From Microbacterium rhizomatis (lineage in GTDB: Bacteria; Actinomycetota; Actinomycetes; Actinomycetales; Microbacteriaceae): 64,000 nucleotides of DNA. Numbering within the stretch: the stretch's first letter is position 1; each line of letters starts with the position of its first letter. The notes beneath the pieces were generated by a model, which saw only the letters and a program-made list of their open reading frames with translations, was not told the origin of the DNA and made no database searches. Positions 26,244 through 35,371 of the stretch are shown in pieces. A program made the position numbers and the translations under genes. The stretch spans positions 1 to 64,000 of the forward strand of contig NZ_VYSA01000003.1 of the NCBI RefSeq assembly GCF_008710745.1. Reading direction: 5' to 3'.

Positions 26244-28835
26244 ATGACTGACGAAGAACGCCCCGACGTGACGCCCGAGCACAACCACGGCCAGATCGAC
26301 CAGGTCGACCTGCAGTTCGAGATGCAGCGCAGCTATCTCGACTATGCGATGAGCGTGATCGTCGGGCGGGCGCTGCCCCGCGTCGAGGACGGGCTGAAGC
26401 CCGTGCACCGCCGGGTCATCTACGGCATGTACGACGGCGGCTTCCGCCCAGACAAGTCGTTCTCGAAGTGCGCTCGCGTCGTCGGCGAGGTCATGGGGCA
26501 GTACCACCCGCACGGTGATGCTCCCATCTACGACGCGCTCGTCAGGCTCGTCCAGCCGTGGGCTCTGCGGTATCCGCTCGCGCTCGGGCAGGGGAACTTC
26601 GGCTCGCCCGGCAACCAAGGCGCCGCGGCGCCCCGCTACACCGAGACGAAGATGTCGCCGCTCGCGCTCGAGATGGTGCGGGACATCGAAGAAGACACCG
26701 TCGACTTCCAAGACAACTACGACGGGCAGACGCAGGAGCCGGTCGTGCTGCCTGCGCGCTTCCCCAACCTGCTGGTCAACGGGTCGGTCGGAATCGCGGT
26801 CGGGATGGCGACGAACATCCCGCCGCACAACCTTCGAGAGGTCTCAGCGGGTGCTCTGTGGGCTCTTGAGAACCCGGATGCATCGCGGGAAGAGCTGCTC
26901 GAAGCGCTCATGGAGCGCATCCCCGGGCCGGACTTCCCCACTGCCGCGCAGATCCTCGGGACGCGCGGGATCAAGGACGCCTATCGCACGGGCCGCGGAT
27001 CGATCACGATGCGCGCGGTCATCAACGTCGAAGAGATCCAGGGCCGCACGTGCCTGGTGATCACGGAACTGCCCTACCAGGTCAACCCCGACAACGTCGC
27101 GGTCAAGATCAGCGACCTCGCCCGCGAGGGCAAGATCACCGGCATCGCCGACATCCGCGATGAGACATCCGGCCGCACCGGGCAGCGTCTCGTGGTCGTG
27201 TTGAAGCGGGATGCTGTCGCCAAGGTCGTGCTGAACAACCTGTACAAGCACACGCAGCTGCAGGAGAACTTCGGCGCGAACATGCTCGCGATCGTCGACG
27301 GGGTGCCGCGCACGCTCCCCCTCGACGGATTCATCAGCCACTGGATCGATCACCAGATCGACGTCATCGTCCGCCGCACGCGGTTCCGCCTGCGCAAGGC
27401 CGAGGAGCGGATGCACATCCTGCGTGCGCTCCTGAAGGCGCTGGATGCCCTCGACGAGGTCATCGCGCTCATCCGCCGCTCGCCCACCGTCGACGAGGCG
27501 CGTGAAGGCTTGAAGTCACTGCTCGACATCGACGAGATCCAGGCCGACGCGATCCTGACGATGCAGCTGCGCCGGCTCGCCGCCCTCGAGCGTCAGAAGA
27601 TCATCGACGAGGCGGCCGATCTCGAGACTCAGATCGCCGGCTTCCAGGCGATCCTGGCCGACCCCTCCCTGCAGCGCGAGATCATCCGTGACGAGCTCAC
27701 CGCGATCGTCGAGCGGTTCGGGGATGACCGTCGCACCGAGATCCTCCACGGTTTCGACGGCGACATGTCGATCGAAGACCTCATCCCGCAGGAGGAGATG
27801 GTCGTCACCGTCACGCGTGACGGCTACATCAAGCGGACGCGCAGCGACAACTACCGCCAGCAGCATCGCGGGGGCAAGGGAGTGAAGGGCGCGCAGCTGC
27901 GCGCCGACGACGTCGTCGAGCACTTCTTCGTCACCACCACGCACCACTGGCTGCTGTTCTTCTCGACCAAGGGCCGGGTATATCGCGCCAAGGCGTACGA
28001 GGTCCCGGAAGCGGGTCGCGACGCGAAGGGTCAGCACGTCGCGAACCTCCTCGCACTGCAGCCCGACGAAGAGATCGCACAGATCCTCGACATCCGCGAC
28101 TACAGCGTCGCGACGTACCTCGTGCTCGCCACCAAGAGCGGGCTGGTCAAGAAGACCCGCCTGACCGAGTACGACACCAACCGGCAGGGTGGTGTCATCG
28201 CGATCAAACTGCGGTCGGATGCCGGCGAAGCCGACGATGACGTGCTCGGCGACGTCTCGGACGAGCTGGTCAGCGCGCTCCTCGTCGACGAGGGTGACGA
28301 CATCCTGCTCATCAGTCGCCACGGCATGTCGTTGCGGTTCTCGGCGACGGACGAAGCACTACGGCCGATGGGCCGATCGACCTCCGGGGTGAAGGGAATG
28401 TCGTTCCGCGAGGGCGACAGCCTGCTCTCAGCGTCCGTCGCCCAGGACGAGGGTTACGTGTTCGTCGTCACGGAGGGCGGCTACGCGAAGCGCACCTCGG
28501 TCGACCAGTACCGAGTCCAGGGACGCGGTGGCCTGGGCATCAAAGTGGCCAAGCTGAACGAGGATCGGGGCGTGCTCGCGGGCGGTTTGATCGTGAGCGA
28601 GGACGACGAGGTCTTGGTGGTTCTTGCCAGCGGCAAGGTGGTACGCTCTGCCGTGGCCGAGGTGCCGGCCAAGGGGAGAGACACGATGGGTGTCGTGTTC
28701 GCCCGTGCCGGCGACGATGACAAGATCATCGCGATCGCGCGCAACGGAGAGCGTGGCCTGACCGAGGAATCGGAGGCCGCCGCCGACGAGGAGCAGCCCT
28801 CCCCCGAGACCCCCGAAGAGAGTACTGACGCATGA
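26244..28835 (+). CDS. gyrA: DNA gyrase subunit A
   Basis: An 863-aa breakage-reunion subunit. The catalytic tyrosine is Y132 ([11 protein letters not shown]), and the C-terminal beta-pinwheel carries the GyrA box (QHRGGKG). In the quinolone region the sequence is [13 protein letters not shown]: Ala93 is the usual actinobacterial residue, but Pro94 occupies the position that is Ser91 in M. tuberculosis. An acidic tail ends the protein. The stop overlaps the next gene (ATGA). Confidence 0.97.
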   Translation: MTDEERPDVTPEHNHGQIDQVDLQFEMQRSYLDYAMSVIVGRALPRVEDGLKPVHRRVIYGMYDGGFRPDKSFSKCARVVGEVMGQYHPHGDAPIYDALVRLVQPWALRYPLALGQGNFGSPGNQGAAAPRYTETKMSPLALEMVRDIEEDTVDFQDNYDGQTQEPVVLPARFPNLLVNGSVGIAVGMATNIPPHNLREVSAGALWALENPDASREELLEALMERIPGPDFPTAAQILGTRGIKDAYRTGRGSITMRAVINVEEIQGRTCLVITELPYQVNPDNVAVKISDLAREGKITGIADIRDETSGRTGQRLVVVLKRDAVAKVVLNNLYKHTQLQENFGANMLAIVDGVPRTLPLDGFISHWIDHQIDVIVRRTRFRLRKAEERMHILRALLKALDALDEVIALIRRSPTVDEAREGLKSLLDIDEIQADAILTMQLRRLAALERQKIIDEAADLETQIAGFQAILADPSLQREIIRDELTAIVERFGDDRRTEILHGFDGDMSIEDLIPQEEMVVTVTRDGYIKRTRSDNYRQQHRGGKGVKGAQLRADDVVEHFFVTTTHHWLLFFSTKGRVYRAKAYEVPEAGRDAKGQHVANLLALQPDEEIAQILDIRDYSVATYLVLATKSGLVKKTRLTEYDTNRQGGVIAIKLRSDAGEADDDVLGDVSDELVSALLVDEGDDILLISRHGMSLRFSATDEALRPMGRSTSGVKGMSFREGDSLLSASVAQDEGYVFVVTEGGYAKRTSVDQYRVQGRGGLGIKVAKLNEDRGVLAGGLIVSEDDEVLVVLASGKVVRSAVAEVPAKGRDTMGVVFARAGDDDKIIAIARNGERGLTEESEAAADEEQPSPETPEESTDA

Positions 28836-29236
28836 GCACGGTAGCCGACAAGCTGGCGAAGAAGTCGACCCACAAGACCAGCGCCAAGCAGGTGCGCCTG
28901 CGTCTCGTCTATATCGACTTCTGGTCCGCCGTGAAGCTCTCGTTCCTCGCGGCGGTCGCTGTGGCGATCGTCACGGTCGTCACGTTCTTCCTGGTCTACA
29001 CGGTGATCCAGACCACGGGTCTGGTCGACAAGGTCGACGAGTTCTTCCAGAGCTTCTCGGACGGCGGAGTCTCGATCCAGACATTCATCGGCCTCCCCCA
29101 GGTGATGGCGTTCGCTGCGATCGTCGCGATCCTCAACCTGATCGTCATCACGGTGCTCGGCGCCGTTCTCGCGGGCATCTACAATCTCGCGGTGAAGGTG
29201 ACCGGCGGCTTGCTGGTGGGCTTCACCTCGAACTGA
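28832..29236 (+). CDS. DUF3566 membrane protein
   Basis: A 134-aa membrane protein of the DUF3566 family, coupled to gyrA by an ATGA overlap, as in mycobacteria (Rv0007 position). A basic cytoplasmic N-terminus ([18 protein letters not shown]) precedes two helices at about 36-60 and 92-120, with an acidic extracellular loop between. Function is unknown; it is consistently placed between gyrA and the tRNA-Ile/Ala pair. Confidence 0.88.
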   Translation: MSTVADKLAKKSTHKTSAKQVRLRLVYIDFWSAVKLSFLAAVAVAIVTVVTFFLVYTVIQTTGLVDKVDEFFQSFSDGGVSIQTFIGLPQVMAFAAIVAILNLIVITVLGAVLAGIYNLAVKVTGGLLVGFTSN

Positions 29237-29270
29237 CCCCCTCTCCCCTTTCCGCTCCTCTCCCCTTTTC

Positions 29271-29340
29271 GCGAGACCGGATATGCGCCACGAAACCGGG
29301 TGCATTCGCGTCGGTCTCGTGGCGGCTATGCCGTCTCGCG
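29271..29340. repeat. Palindromic dispersed repeat, family A, copy 1
   Basis: A 70-bp imperfect palindrome with outer arms GCGAGACCGGAT... and ...GCCGTCTCGC and inner arms GCCACGAAACCGG / TCGGTCTCGTGGC. The same four-arm layout is at 50739-50807. It lies between the DUF3566 gene and the tRNA promoter and may act as a terminator. Confidence 0.8.
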
Positions 29341-29382
29341 GATGGAGGGCCGGACGGATTCGAGAAATCGGCGGCCGTCGGG

Positions 29383-29388
29383 TAAAGT
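29383..29388 (+). promoter_or_regulatory. -10 element of the tRNA-Ile/Ala unit
   Basis: TAAAGT about 37 nt before tRNA-Ile, with a weak -35 (TTCGAG at 29359-29364) at an acceptable distance. Confidence 0.4.
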
Positions 29389-29424
29389 CTTGGAGGTTGA
29401 CGGCGCTCGCGTCGTCGCAGTTTC

Positions 29425-29498
29425 GGGGCTATAGCTCAGGCGGTTAGAGCGCTTCACTGATAATGAAGAGGTCCCAGGTTCAAGTCCTGGTAGCCCCA
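29425..29498 (+). tRNA. tRNA-Ile (anticodon GAT)
   Basis: Full cloverleaf: acceptor GGGGCTA / TAGCCCC, anticodon stem CTTCA / TGAAG with loop CTGATAA, T-arm CCAGG-TTCAAGT-CCTGG, discriminator A. CCA is not encoded. Confidence 0.97.
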
Positions 29499-29510
29499 CG
29501 TAAACCCCTC

Positions 29511-29583
29511 GGGGCCTTAGCTCAGTTGGTAGAGCGCCTGCTTTGCAAGCAGGATGTCAGGAGTTCGAATCTCCTAGGCTCCA
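29511..29583 (+). tRNA. tRNA-Ala (anticodon TGC)
   Basis: Cloverleaf with acceptor GGGGCCT / AGGCTCC (one G-U), anticodon stem CCTGC / GCAGG with anticodon TGC, T-arm AGGAG-TTCGAAT-CTCCT, discriminator A. It lies 12 nt after tRNA-Ile, so the two are co-transcribed. No rRNA genes follow, although this Ile/Ala pair is often found in rRNA spacers elsewhere. Confidence 0.97.
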
Positions 29584-29660
29584 CAGTTACCCACTCCGGC
29601 GCTCCCGCTGCCGGACCGGGGTCGAGATAGGATCGATCACTCGATTCCCCCGATGAGACG

Positions 29661-30719
29661 GTGAACGTCGTGAGAACTCCTCCTCTCTCTGCGCCCGCGG
29701 CTCGCGTGGCCTGGCCCGACGTGGCGCGCGGGTTGAGTGTCGTACTGATCGTGATGCTCCACCTGTGGGCGACTCATCTCGTTTTCTGGATCGGCGACGA
29801 GAGGATCATGTCGGTCATCTCCACGGTGCTCGAGTGGACCACCCCTCTGCGCGTCCCGCTGTTCTTCTTCATCTCCGGCTACCTCGCCTCACGCTCCCTC
29901 ACGCGCCCGTGGAGAGCCGCGTGGCGGGGACGAGTGCTCTCGGTCGCGTACCTCTACGTGCTGTGGGTTGCCATCATCGCCGTCTTCGTGTGGCTGGACA
30001 ACCTCGCGAATGACTTCTCGTCGGTCAACCCGCTGACGATGCTCGCGCGGAACATCGGCTCGCCTGAGACGCACATGTGGTACCTGTGGGCACTCGTCGT
30101 GCTGTTCGTCGCAGTCTGGGCGACAAAGGCGGTTCCGGCGTGGATCGTCATCGGCGTCGGTGCGCTCATCAGCGTCGGCGCCCCCTTCCTCATCGACCAG
30201 CCGTATCGGCAGGTGGCTGCAGCGGTCCTCTTCTACGCCCTCGGCGCACGACTTCCGGCGGTCGGGGACTGGCTGGCTTCGACACGAGGGGTATGGATCT
30301 TCCTCGCGGGCGCAGCCCTCTATACGGGGTCGATGCTCCTCGGACCGACCGGTCCGTACGGCTTTGCAGATCCGCTGACCTCGTTCATCGGCGTCGCTGC
30401 AACCATCGCCATCATCGGCGTCGTGGCGAATCGACCGTGGATGGCTCTGTTGCGCAGAGTGGGCCGGAACACACTGCCGATCTTCATCCTCAACCCACTC
30501 ATCTTCCTTCTGCTCAACGATGTCCTTCGCGCGATGCCCGGCCTCGCAGCCTGGCTCGGCGAACATGCCGTGTGGGGCTCGCTCTATGCGGTGGGCATCG
30601 TCGTGGCCACCCTGGCGGGAAGCATCTGCATCAAGATGGCGGCAGACCGTGTCGGACTGCGCTGGCTGTTCGAGATGCCCGACCGGTGGGCGCGCGTGAC
30701 CTCGCCCGGACGCGTGTAA
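29661..30719 (+). CDS. Acyltransferase 3 family membrane protein
   Basis: A 352-aa integral membrane O-acyltransferase-like protein with about ten helices. The N-terminal WPDVARGLSVVLIVMLHLW resembles the conserved R..H region of acyltransferase 3, and FFFISGYLASRSL is the usual second motif. Such proteins acylate cell-surface glycans or lipids; the substrate is unknown. GTG start at 29661, with another GTG at 29670; a TAGGAT hexamer at 29628-29633 fits a promoter with a short leader. Confidence 0.85.
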   Translation: MNVVRTPPLSAPAARVAWPDVARGLSVVLIVMLHLWATHLVFWIGDERIMSVISTVLEWTTPLRVPLFFFISGYLASRSLTRPWRAAWRGRVLSVAYLYVLWVAIIAVFVWLDNLANDFSSVNPLTMLARNIGSPETHMWYLWALVVLFVAVWATKAVPAWIVIGVGALISVGAPFLIDQPYRQVAAAVLFYALGARLPAVGDWLASTRGVWIFLAGAALYTGSMLLGPTGPYGFADPLTSFIGVAATIAIIGVVANRPWMALLRRVGRNTLPIFILNPLIFLLLNDVLRAMPGLAAWLGEHAVWGSLYAVGIVVATLAGSICIKMAADRVGLRWLFEMPDRWARVTSPGRV

Positions 30720-30774
30720 GACGACGCAACCGCTCGCGGTCGCCGTCCACGCCCGCTTCGATAGGGTGAAGCGC

Positions 30775-31200
30775 ATGGATATGCGCGTCGCGGCGTACTG
30801 CGTCATCACGGACGACGTCGGCCGCGTGCTGCTCGCGCACTGGACCGAGGGTCGCCGCGCCGCGTGGACGATGCCCGGTGGGGGGCTGGAGCCCGGCGAG
30901 GATCCCGCGCGCGCAGCGCGTCGTGAGGTGCGCGAAGAGACCGGGTATCGCGCCGTGATCGGTGACCTGCTCGGCATCCATTCCCGGGTGATTCCCGCCG
31001 GGAGGCGCATTACTGCGGAGACGGACGGACCACTGCACACTCTGCGCATCGTGTACCGCGCACGCATCACCGGCGGCAGACTGCGTAACGAGAAGGCGGG
31101 GTCGACCGATCGTGCGGACTGGTTCACCCTCGCCGAGGTGCGCGCCCTTCAGCGCGTGAAGCTCGTCGACATCTCGCTTCGTATGGCCGGTCTCATCTGA
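30775..31200 (+). CDS. NUDIX hydrolase
   Basis: A 141-aa hydrolase of nucleoside-diphosphate-linked substrates. The Nudix box is GGGLEPGEDPARAARREVRE-ETGY, matching GX5EX7REUXEEXGU. The ATG at 30775 is 7 nt after a TAGGGT -10 (30762-30767), suggesting a leaderless mRNA; a GTG at 30766 would sit on the -10. The substrate cannot be deduced. It converges on the YbaK gene. Confidence 0.88.
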   Translation: MDMRVAAYCVITDDVGRVLLAHWTEGRRAAWTMPGGGLEPGEDPARAARREVREETGYRAVIGDLLGIHSRVIPAGRRITAETDGPLHTLRIVYRARITGGRLRNEKAGSTDRADWFTLAEVRALQRVKLVDISLRMAGLI

Positions 31201-31233
31201 TGCGAGACCGAGTCGGCCGAAGTGGGGATGCCG

Positions 31234-31716
31234 TCACTCTGCCGGCTGCGATATGTCGGCCACGGTCGCGCCGTACGCCGCGATGAGATCGTCGGCGTCG
31301 ACGAACAGGCTGTAGCCGTGAGCACCGGCACCCATCGCGATGCGCGCGCCCACGATGAGTTGGTCAGCGAACACCGGCCAGTCCGTCGTGCTGCCGATGG
31401 GCACGATCGTGCCGCGTTCATAGCCGGTAGCCTCCAGGGCCCGACCGGCGTCCGGGAGCTGCAGCTTGTTGACACCGACCACCGCGCGCAGCTTCGCCCA
31501 GGAGATCGAACGGTCGCCCGGGATGAGTGCGAACAGGTAGGTGTCGTCACTGCGCTTGACGACGAGCGTCTTGACGATCCCGGCTGCCGGGATCCCTAAG
31601 AGCTCGGCGGCTTCCGCGAGGCTGTTCGCCGGGGGCCGTTCGCGGATCTCGATCTCGAGGCCGCGTGCGGATGCCGCGTCGCGGACGCGCGCGAGCGGGT
31701 CTGTGTCGTCCGTCAT
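31234..31716 (-). CDS. YbaK/EbsC-type aminoacyl-tRNA deacylase
   Basis: A 160-aa single-domain trans-editing protein related to YbaK and the ProRS INS domain, which hydrolyses mischarged aminoacyl-tRNA. Conserved features are AAELLGIPAAGIVKTLVVK, the SWAKLRAVVGVNKLQLPDA segment, and the glycine loop VGARIAMGAGAHGYSLFVDADDL (split here by function, not by sequence). The ATG at 31716 begins the family-like part; upstream codons overlap a terminator. Confidence 0.88.
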   Translation of the reverse strand: MTDDTDPLARVRDAASARGLEIEIRERPPANSLAEAAELLGIPAAGIVKTLVVKRSDDTYLFALIPGDRSISWAKLRAVVGVNKLQLPDAGRALEATGYERGTIVPIGSTTDWPVFADQLIVGARIAMGAGAHGYSLFVDADDLIAAYGATVADISQPAE

Positions 31717-31753
31717 CAGTCTCCCTGTGTCCAGTACCAGGCTACTCACGACA

Positions 31754-31781
31754 AAGAGCCCCGCCTGAGGGCGGGGCTCTT
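31754..31781 (-). terminator. Rho-independent terminator
   Basis: A perfect stem, AAGAGCCCCGCC with its complement around TGA, 12 nt past the stop of the 31793-32374 gene on the minus strand. The flanking A-run reads as U on that strand. Confidence 0.85.
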
Positions 31782-31792
31782 CGAGAGGTCGA

Positions 31793-32374
31793 TCAGGCGT
31801 CCGGCGCGCGCAGCGGGTCGTCGGCCACCCAGAGCTCGTCGTCGGCGCGGAGCGTCTGCCACGCGGCGTACAGCACACCGGCCGCTGCGGCGACGCCGAG
31901 GATGATGGCGATCACGCCACCCGCGCCGATGCCCTTCTTCTGCGGCGCAAGGGCGAGAGAAGCGGCGAGCTTCTTCGTGGCGGCCTTGCTGTACTTGTCG
32001 GCGCTCTTGGCGTAGACGCCGGCATCCGGCAGGGCGAAGCCGTTGCCGGCCGCGATCCGCGCCCGGGTATCGTTCGCTGCATCCCACACCGAGAGGGCCG
32101 ACCCGACGACGGCGCCTGCGGCGGGGACGACTCGGTCCGAGAGCACCTGCTTCGAGAACTTGACGCTCTTGTCGACGTACGGCGCGGCGTACCGGCCGTA
32201 GCCGTCTTTGACGGTGGGAACCACCTGTTCACGACCGAAGTTGCCGAGCTGACGGCTGGCTTCCCGTGCGACACCGGCTGCTTCACCGACGAGGATCTGC
32301 TGTGACGACCACAGATCGTTCGCCTGGGACTGAAGCTTGCGGAGTTCCTTCTTGCGCTTGCGGCTGAGGCTCAC
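31793..32374 (-). CDS. Hypothetical protein with C-terminal membrane helix
   Basis: Not assigned to a family. The 193-aa protein has a basic start (SLSRKRKKELRKLQSQANDL), an Ala/Val/Lys-rich helical middle, one membrane helix at about 157-178 (VIAIILGVAAAAGVLYAAW), and the tail ADDELWVADDPLRAPDA. The GTG at 32374 follows GGAGGG at good spacing. The same frame remains open upstream across the cyclophilin gene, but that portion is antisense noise. It is divergent from the cyclophilin gene. Confidence 0.75.
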   Translation of the reverse strand: MSLSRKRKKELRKLQSQANDLWSSQQILVGEAAGVAREASRQLGNFGREQVVPTVKDGYGRYAAPYVDKSVKFSKQVLSDRVVPAAGAVVGSALSVWDAANDTRARIAAGNGFALPDAGVYAKSADKYSKAATKKLAASLALAPQKKGIGAGGVIAIILGVAAAAGVLYAAWQTLRADDELWVADDPLRAPDA

Positions 32375-32473
32375 GAGGGGCCCTCCCTTAAGGCTGGGGG
32401 TTGTAGTCGTCCCATCTTGCCAGACCAGACTCTGCGCGGGAGGGCTTGCACAGAACTCTGAGAGAATGTACCC

Positions 32474-33031
<558 letters not shown>

Positions 33032-33049
33032 GCGCCTCGCTCCACACCT

Positions 33050-33952
33050 GTGACCACTGCCGAGTTCCGCCGCAACAGCGACAACTTCTGCTATCGGCAC
33101 CCCGATCGGCAGAGCTTCGTGCTGTGTCAGCGGTGCCTGCGCACGGTATGCCCTGAGTGCCAGACCCAGGCTGCCGTGGGCGTGATCTGCCCGGAGTGCC
33201 TCCGCGATCAGCAGAAGGCGCAGACCCCTGCCCAGGCGAAGGCGGAGCGGCGCTGGGGGCGGTCTCGCACCCGCGTGGTCACCGCATCCGATTCACGTCC
33301 GCTCGTGACCTACGGCATCATCCTGGTCACGGCGATCGCTTACCTGACGCAGCTGATCCCCGGCTCCCCGGTGCAGCAGTGGCTGGCGTTCTACGCCCCG
33401 CTGCTGTACCCGGAATTGTCGGGCGTCTTCCAGCCGTGGCGATTGTTGACGGTGCTGCTCGTGCACTCGAGCTTCTGGCACGTCGGGCTGAACATGCTCG
33501 CGCTGTGGATGATCGGGCGGAGCCTGGAACCCCTGCTCGGCAGAGGGCGCTTCCTCGCGCTGTACCTGATCAGCGGCTTGGGCGGTTCGGTGGCGGTCGC
33601 CCTCCTTGGATTCAGCGTGCCTGTCGTCGGCGCATCGGGAGCGATCTTCGGGCTGTTCGGAGCGCTCCTCGTGATCGGCCGGCACATCGGTGCGAACGTC
33701 ACGGGGATCGCGATCCTCATCGCGATCAACTTCGCGTTTCCGTTCGTCCAGGGCTTGATGGCGGGGTCGATGGCCGCCGTGCAGATCTCTTGGCAGGCGC
33801 ACCTCGGGGGTCTGATCGCCGGCGCAGCCGCGGGGTTCATCTTCGCCCGCACCAGGTCGGTGCGGCGTCGCCGGCTTCAGGTCGTCCTGCTCGTCGCGCT
33901 GACGATCGTGCTCCTGCTCCTGCTGCTGATCCCCGTCGCGCTGTACGCGTAG
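33050..33952 (+). CDS. Rhomboid intramembrane serine protease with N-terminal zinc finger
   Basis: A 300-aa membrane protease. The first 50 residues are a Cys/His-rich B-box-like zinc finger (C14, H17, C26, C29, C34, C37, C47, C50). Six or seven helices follow, with the rhomboid signatures HSSFWHVGLNM (H144, N148), GASGAIFG (nucleophile S196) and AHLGG (H251). GTG start. Actinobacterial rhomboids of this architecture are usual downstream of ppiA; substrates are unknown. Confidence 0.92.
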   Translation: MTTAEFRRNSDNFCYRHPDRQSFVLCQRCLRTVCPECQTQAAVGVICPECLRDQQKAQTPAQAKAERRWGRSRTRVVTASDSRPLVTYGIILVTAIAYLTQLIPGSPVQQWLAFYAPLLYPELSGVFQPWRLLTVLLVHSSFWHVGLNMLALWMIGRSLEPLLGRGRFLALYLISGLGGSVAVALLGFSVPVVGASGAIFGLFGALLVIGRHIGANVTGIAILIAINFAFPFVQGLMAGSMAAVQISWQAHLGGLIAGAAAGFIFARTRSVRRRRLQVVLLVALTIVLLLLLLIPVALYA

Positions 33953-33965
33953 GATCCGAGCGCAG

Positions 33966-34004
33966 GGAGATCTCGATACGCTCGCAAGCGCGCTGCGCGT
34001 CGAG
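33966..34004. repeat. Dispersed repeat copy, reverse
   Basis: GGGAGATCTCGATACGCTCG, then GCAAGCGCGCTGCGCGTCGAG. Same family as the copies near parS, placed directly before a DnaA box pair. Confidence 0.7.
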
Positions 34005-34026
34005 TTATCCACAGGTTCATCCACAC
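34005..34026 (+). promoter_or_regulatory. DnaA box pair outside oriC
   Basis: A perfect TTATCCACA (34005-34013) and a one-mismatch TCATCCACA (34018-34026), 13 nt apart, about 13 kb from oriC in the rhomboid-crgA convergent gap. Confidence 0.6.
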
Positions 34027-34081
34027 ATGGGGATGAATCACACGGGTGTAATTCGACAGGCTGTAATTCGAAAGCGAAGCG

Positions 34082-34321
34082 CTATCGCCAGCGCGTCGTC
34101 ATCAGGAAGCCCACGAAGGCGATCCCGAAGCCGATGACGAGGTTCCAGGCGTCGATGCCCGGAATCGGGTACTGCATGCCGCTGAGATAGAAGTCCAGCA
34201 CCCAGACCAATCCGACGAGCATGAGCCCGATCATGATCGGCTTGAACCACACCGGGTTGGGCGCGGCCTCACCCTCGCTGCGCTCGACGAGCGGATCCTC
34301 GTTCTTTGCTGACCGTGCCAT
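34082..34321 (-). CDS. crgA: Cell division protein CrgA
   Basis: A 79-aa protein with two membrane helices (about 26-46 and 59-75) that interacts with FtsZ, PBPs and the division machinery in Actinobacteria. WFKPIMIGLMLVGLVWVLDF and the ending GFLMTTRWR are characteristic. ATG at 34321; it is divergent from the sortase gene. Its place next to srtE, pabA and pknB matches the Rv0011c-Rv0014c order. Confidence 0.93.
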   Translation of the reverse strand: MARSAKNEDPLVERSEGEAAPNPVWFKPIMIGLMLVGLVWVLDFYLSGMQYPIPGIDAWNLVIGFGIAFVGFLMTTRWR

Positions 34322-34411
34322 GGCGACCATCCTACCCGGCCGGTTGGTTCCCGCGAGATATCGCGGATGGGGCCATCGTCTACTGCCAGCGGGAACACAG
34401 CCCTCGCTCAG

Positions 34412-34417
34412 TAGAAT
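34412..34417 (+). promoter_or_regulatory. -10 element for a leaderless sortase mRNA
   Basis: TAGAAT ends 7 nt before the GTG at 34425 and no ribosome site lies between. Confidence 0.5.
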
Positions 34418-34424
34418 TCCCCCT

Positions 34425-35216
34425 GTGAGCACTGCGACGAACGAGACGGACGGACCGGCCATGCCGGGTGTCAGCCGTCGCGCCCGTCGCCCGCGCCGTC
34501 GCACGACATTCTTCGGCGTCCTCGGTGAGATCCTCATCACGGTCGGGGTCGTCACGCTGCTCTATGTGTCGTGGCAGCTGTGGATCGGCGACATGATCTA
34601 CGGCGCAGAGCGCAACGCTGCGGGTCAGCAACTCACACAGCAGTGGGAGGACGATTTCCTCGCGCGGCCGAAGCCGGCGACGGTGCCGGACACCTCGCCG
34701 ACCGCCGACCCGATCGCCCTTCCTCAACCCGAGAACTCGCAGGTGTTCGGAACGATGCTGATCCCCCGCTTCGGTTCGGACTACAACGTGAGCATCGCCG
34801 GCGGCGTCACGCGCGAGGGCACTCTCGACACCATCGGGATCGGGCACTACCCCGGCACCAATATGCCCGGTGAGGTCGGCAACTTCGCCCTCGCCGCCCA
34901 CCGGACGACGTGGGGCAAGCCGTTCAACCGCATCGCCGACCTTCATGTCGGCGACGCGATCGTGATCGAGACGCCGGACGGGTGGTACACCTACCGATTC
35001 CGCACCCTCGAGTACGTCACTCCGGATGCGGTGAACGTGCTGCTGCCGGTGCCGCAGGTCACCGGGGCCGCCGCTGACGGTCGGTACATGACCATGACCA
35101 GCTGCAGCCCCATGTACGCGATGAGCGAGCGGATCGTCGCGTACAGCGTGTTCGAGTCGTTCACTCCGCGCGCATCCGGACCTCCGAGCTCGCTGACCGA
35201 AGGGTTGACCACCTGA
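34425..35216 (+). CDS. Class E sortase
   Basis: A 263-aa membrane-anchored transpeptidase. A basic tail and one N-terminal helix (about 33-55) precede the extracellular sortase domain, with catalytic H159 (ALAAHRTTWGKPF), C227 (MTMTSCSP) and R236 (SERIVAY). Class E sortases typically attach LAXTG-bearing proteins or build pili; no substrate gene is visible in the window. The stop overlaps the next small ORF by one base. Confidence 0.92.
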   Translation: MSTATNETDGPAMPGVSRRARRPRRRTTFFGVLGEILITVGVVTLLYVSWQLWIGDMIYGAERNAAGQQLTQQWEDDFLARPKPATVPDTSPTADPIALPQPENSQVFGTMLIPRFGSDYNVSIAGGVTREGTLDTIGIGHYPGTNMPGEVGNFALAAHRTTWGKPFNRIADLHVGDAIVIETPDGWYTYRFRTLEYVTPDAVNVLLPVPQVTGAAADGRYMTMTSCSPMYAMSERIVAYSVFESFTPRASGPPSSLTEGLTT

Positions 35217-35371
35217 TGTACGCCGGACTGTGGCGCATCCTTCCCGGCCCATGGTGGGTGCGGACGTTGATCCTCCTCGCGCTCGCCGCTGCGGTGCTGT
35301 ACGGCCTGTTCTTCTACGTGTTTCCCTGGGTGAGCCAGTTCGTGAATCCCCAGGACGTCACGGTTCAGTGA
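35216..35371 (+). CDS. 51-aa single-pass membrane protein
   Basis: ATG shares a base with the sortase stop (TGATG), and its own stop overlaps the pabA GTG (GTGA). The product begins MYAGLWRILPGPWWVR, then has one long helix (TLILLALAAAVLYGLFFYVF) and a short polar end. Codon bias and coupling on both sides argue that it is real. Function is unknown. Confidence 0.8.
   Translation: MYAGLWRILPGPWWVRTLILLALAAAVLYGLFFYVFPWVSQFVNPQDVTVQ

Noticed and set aside
29425..29583. tRNA-Ile/tRNA-Ala as part of an rRNA operon spacer
   Set aside because: No 16S or 23S sequence lies on either side; an acyltransferase gene follows directly.
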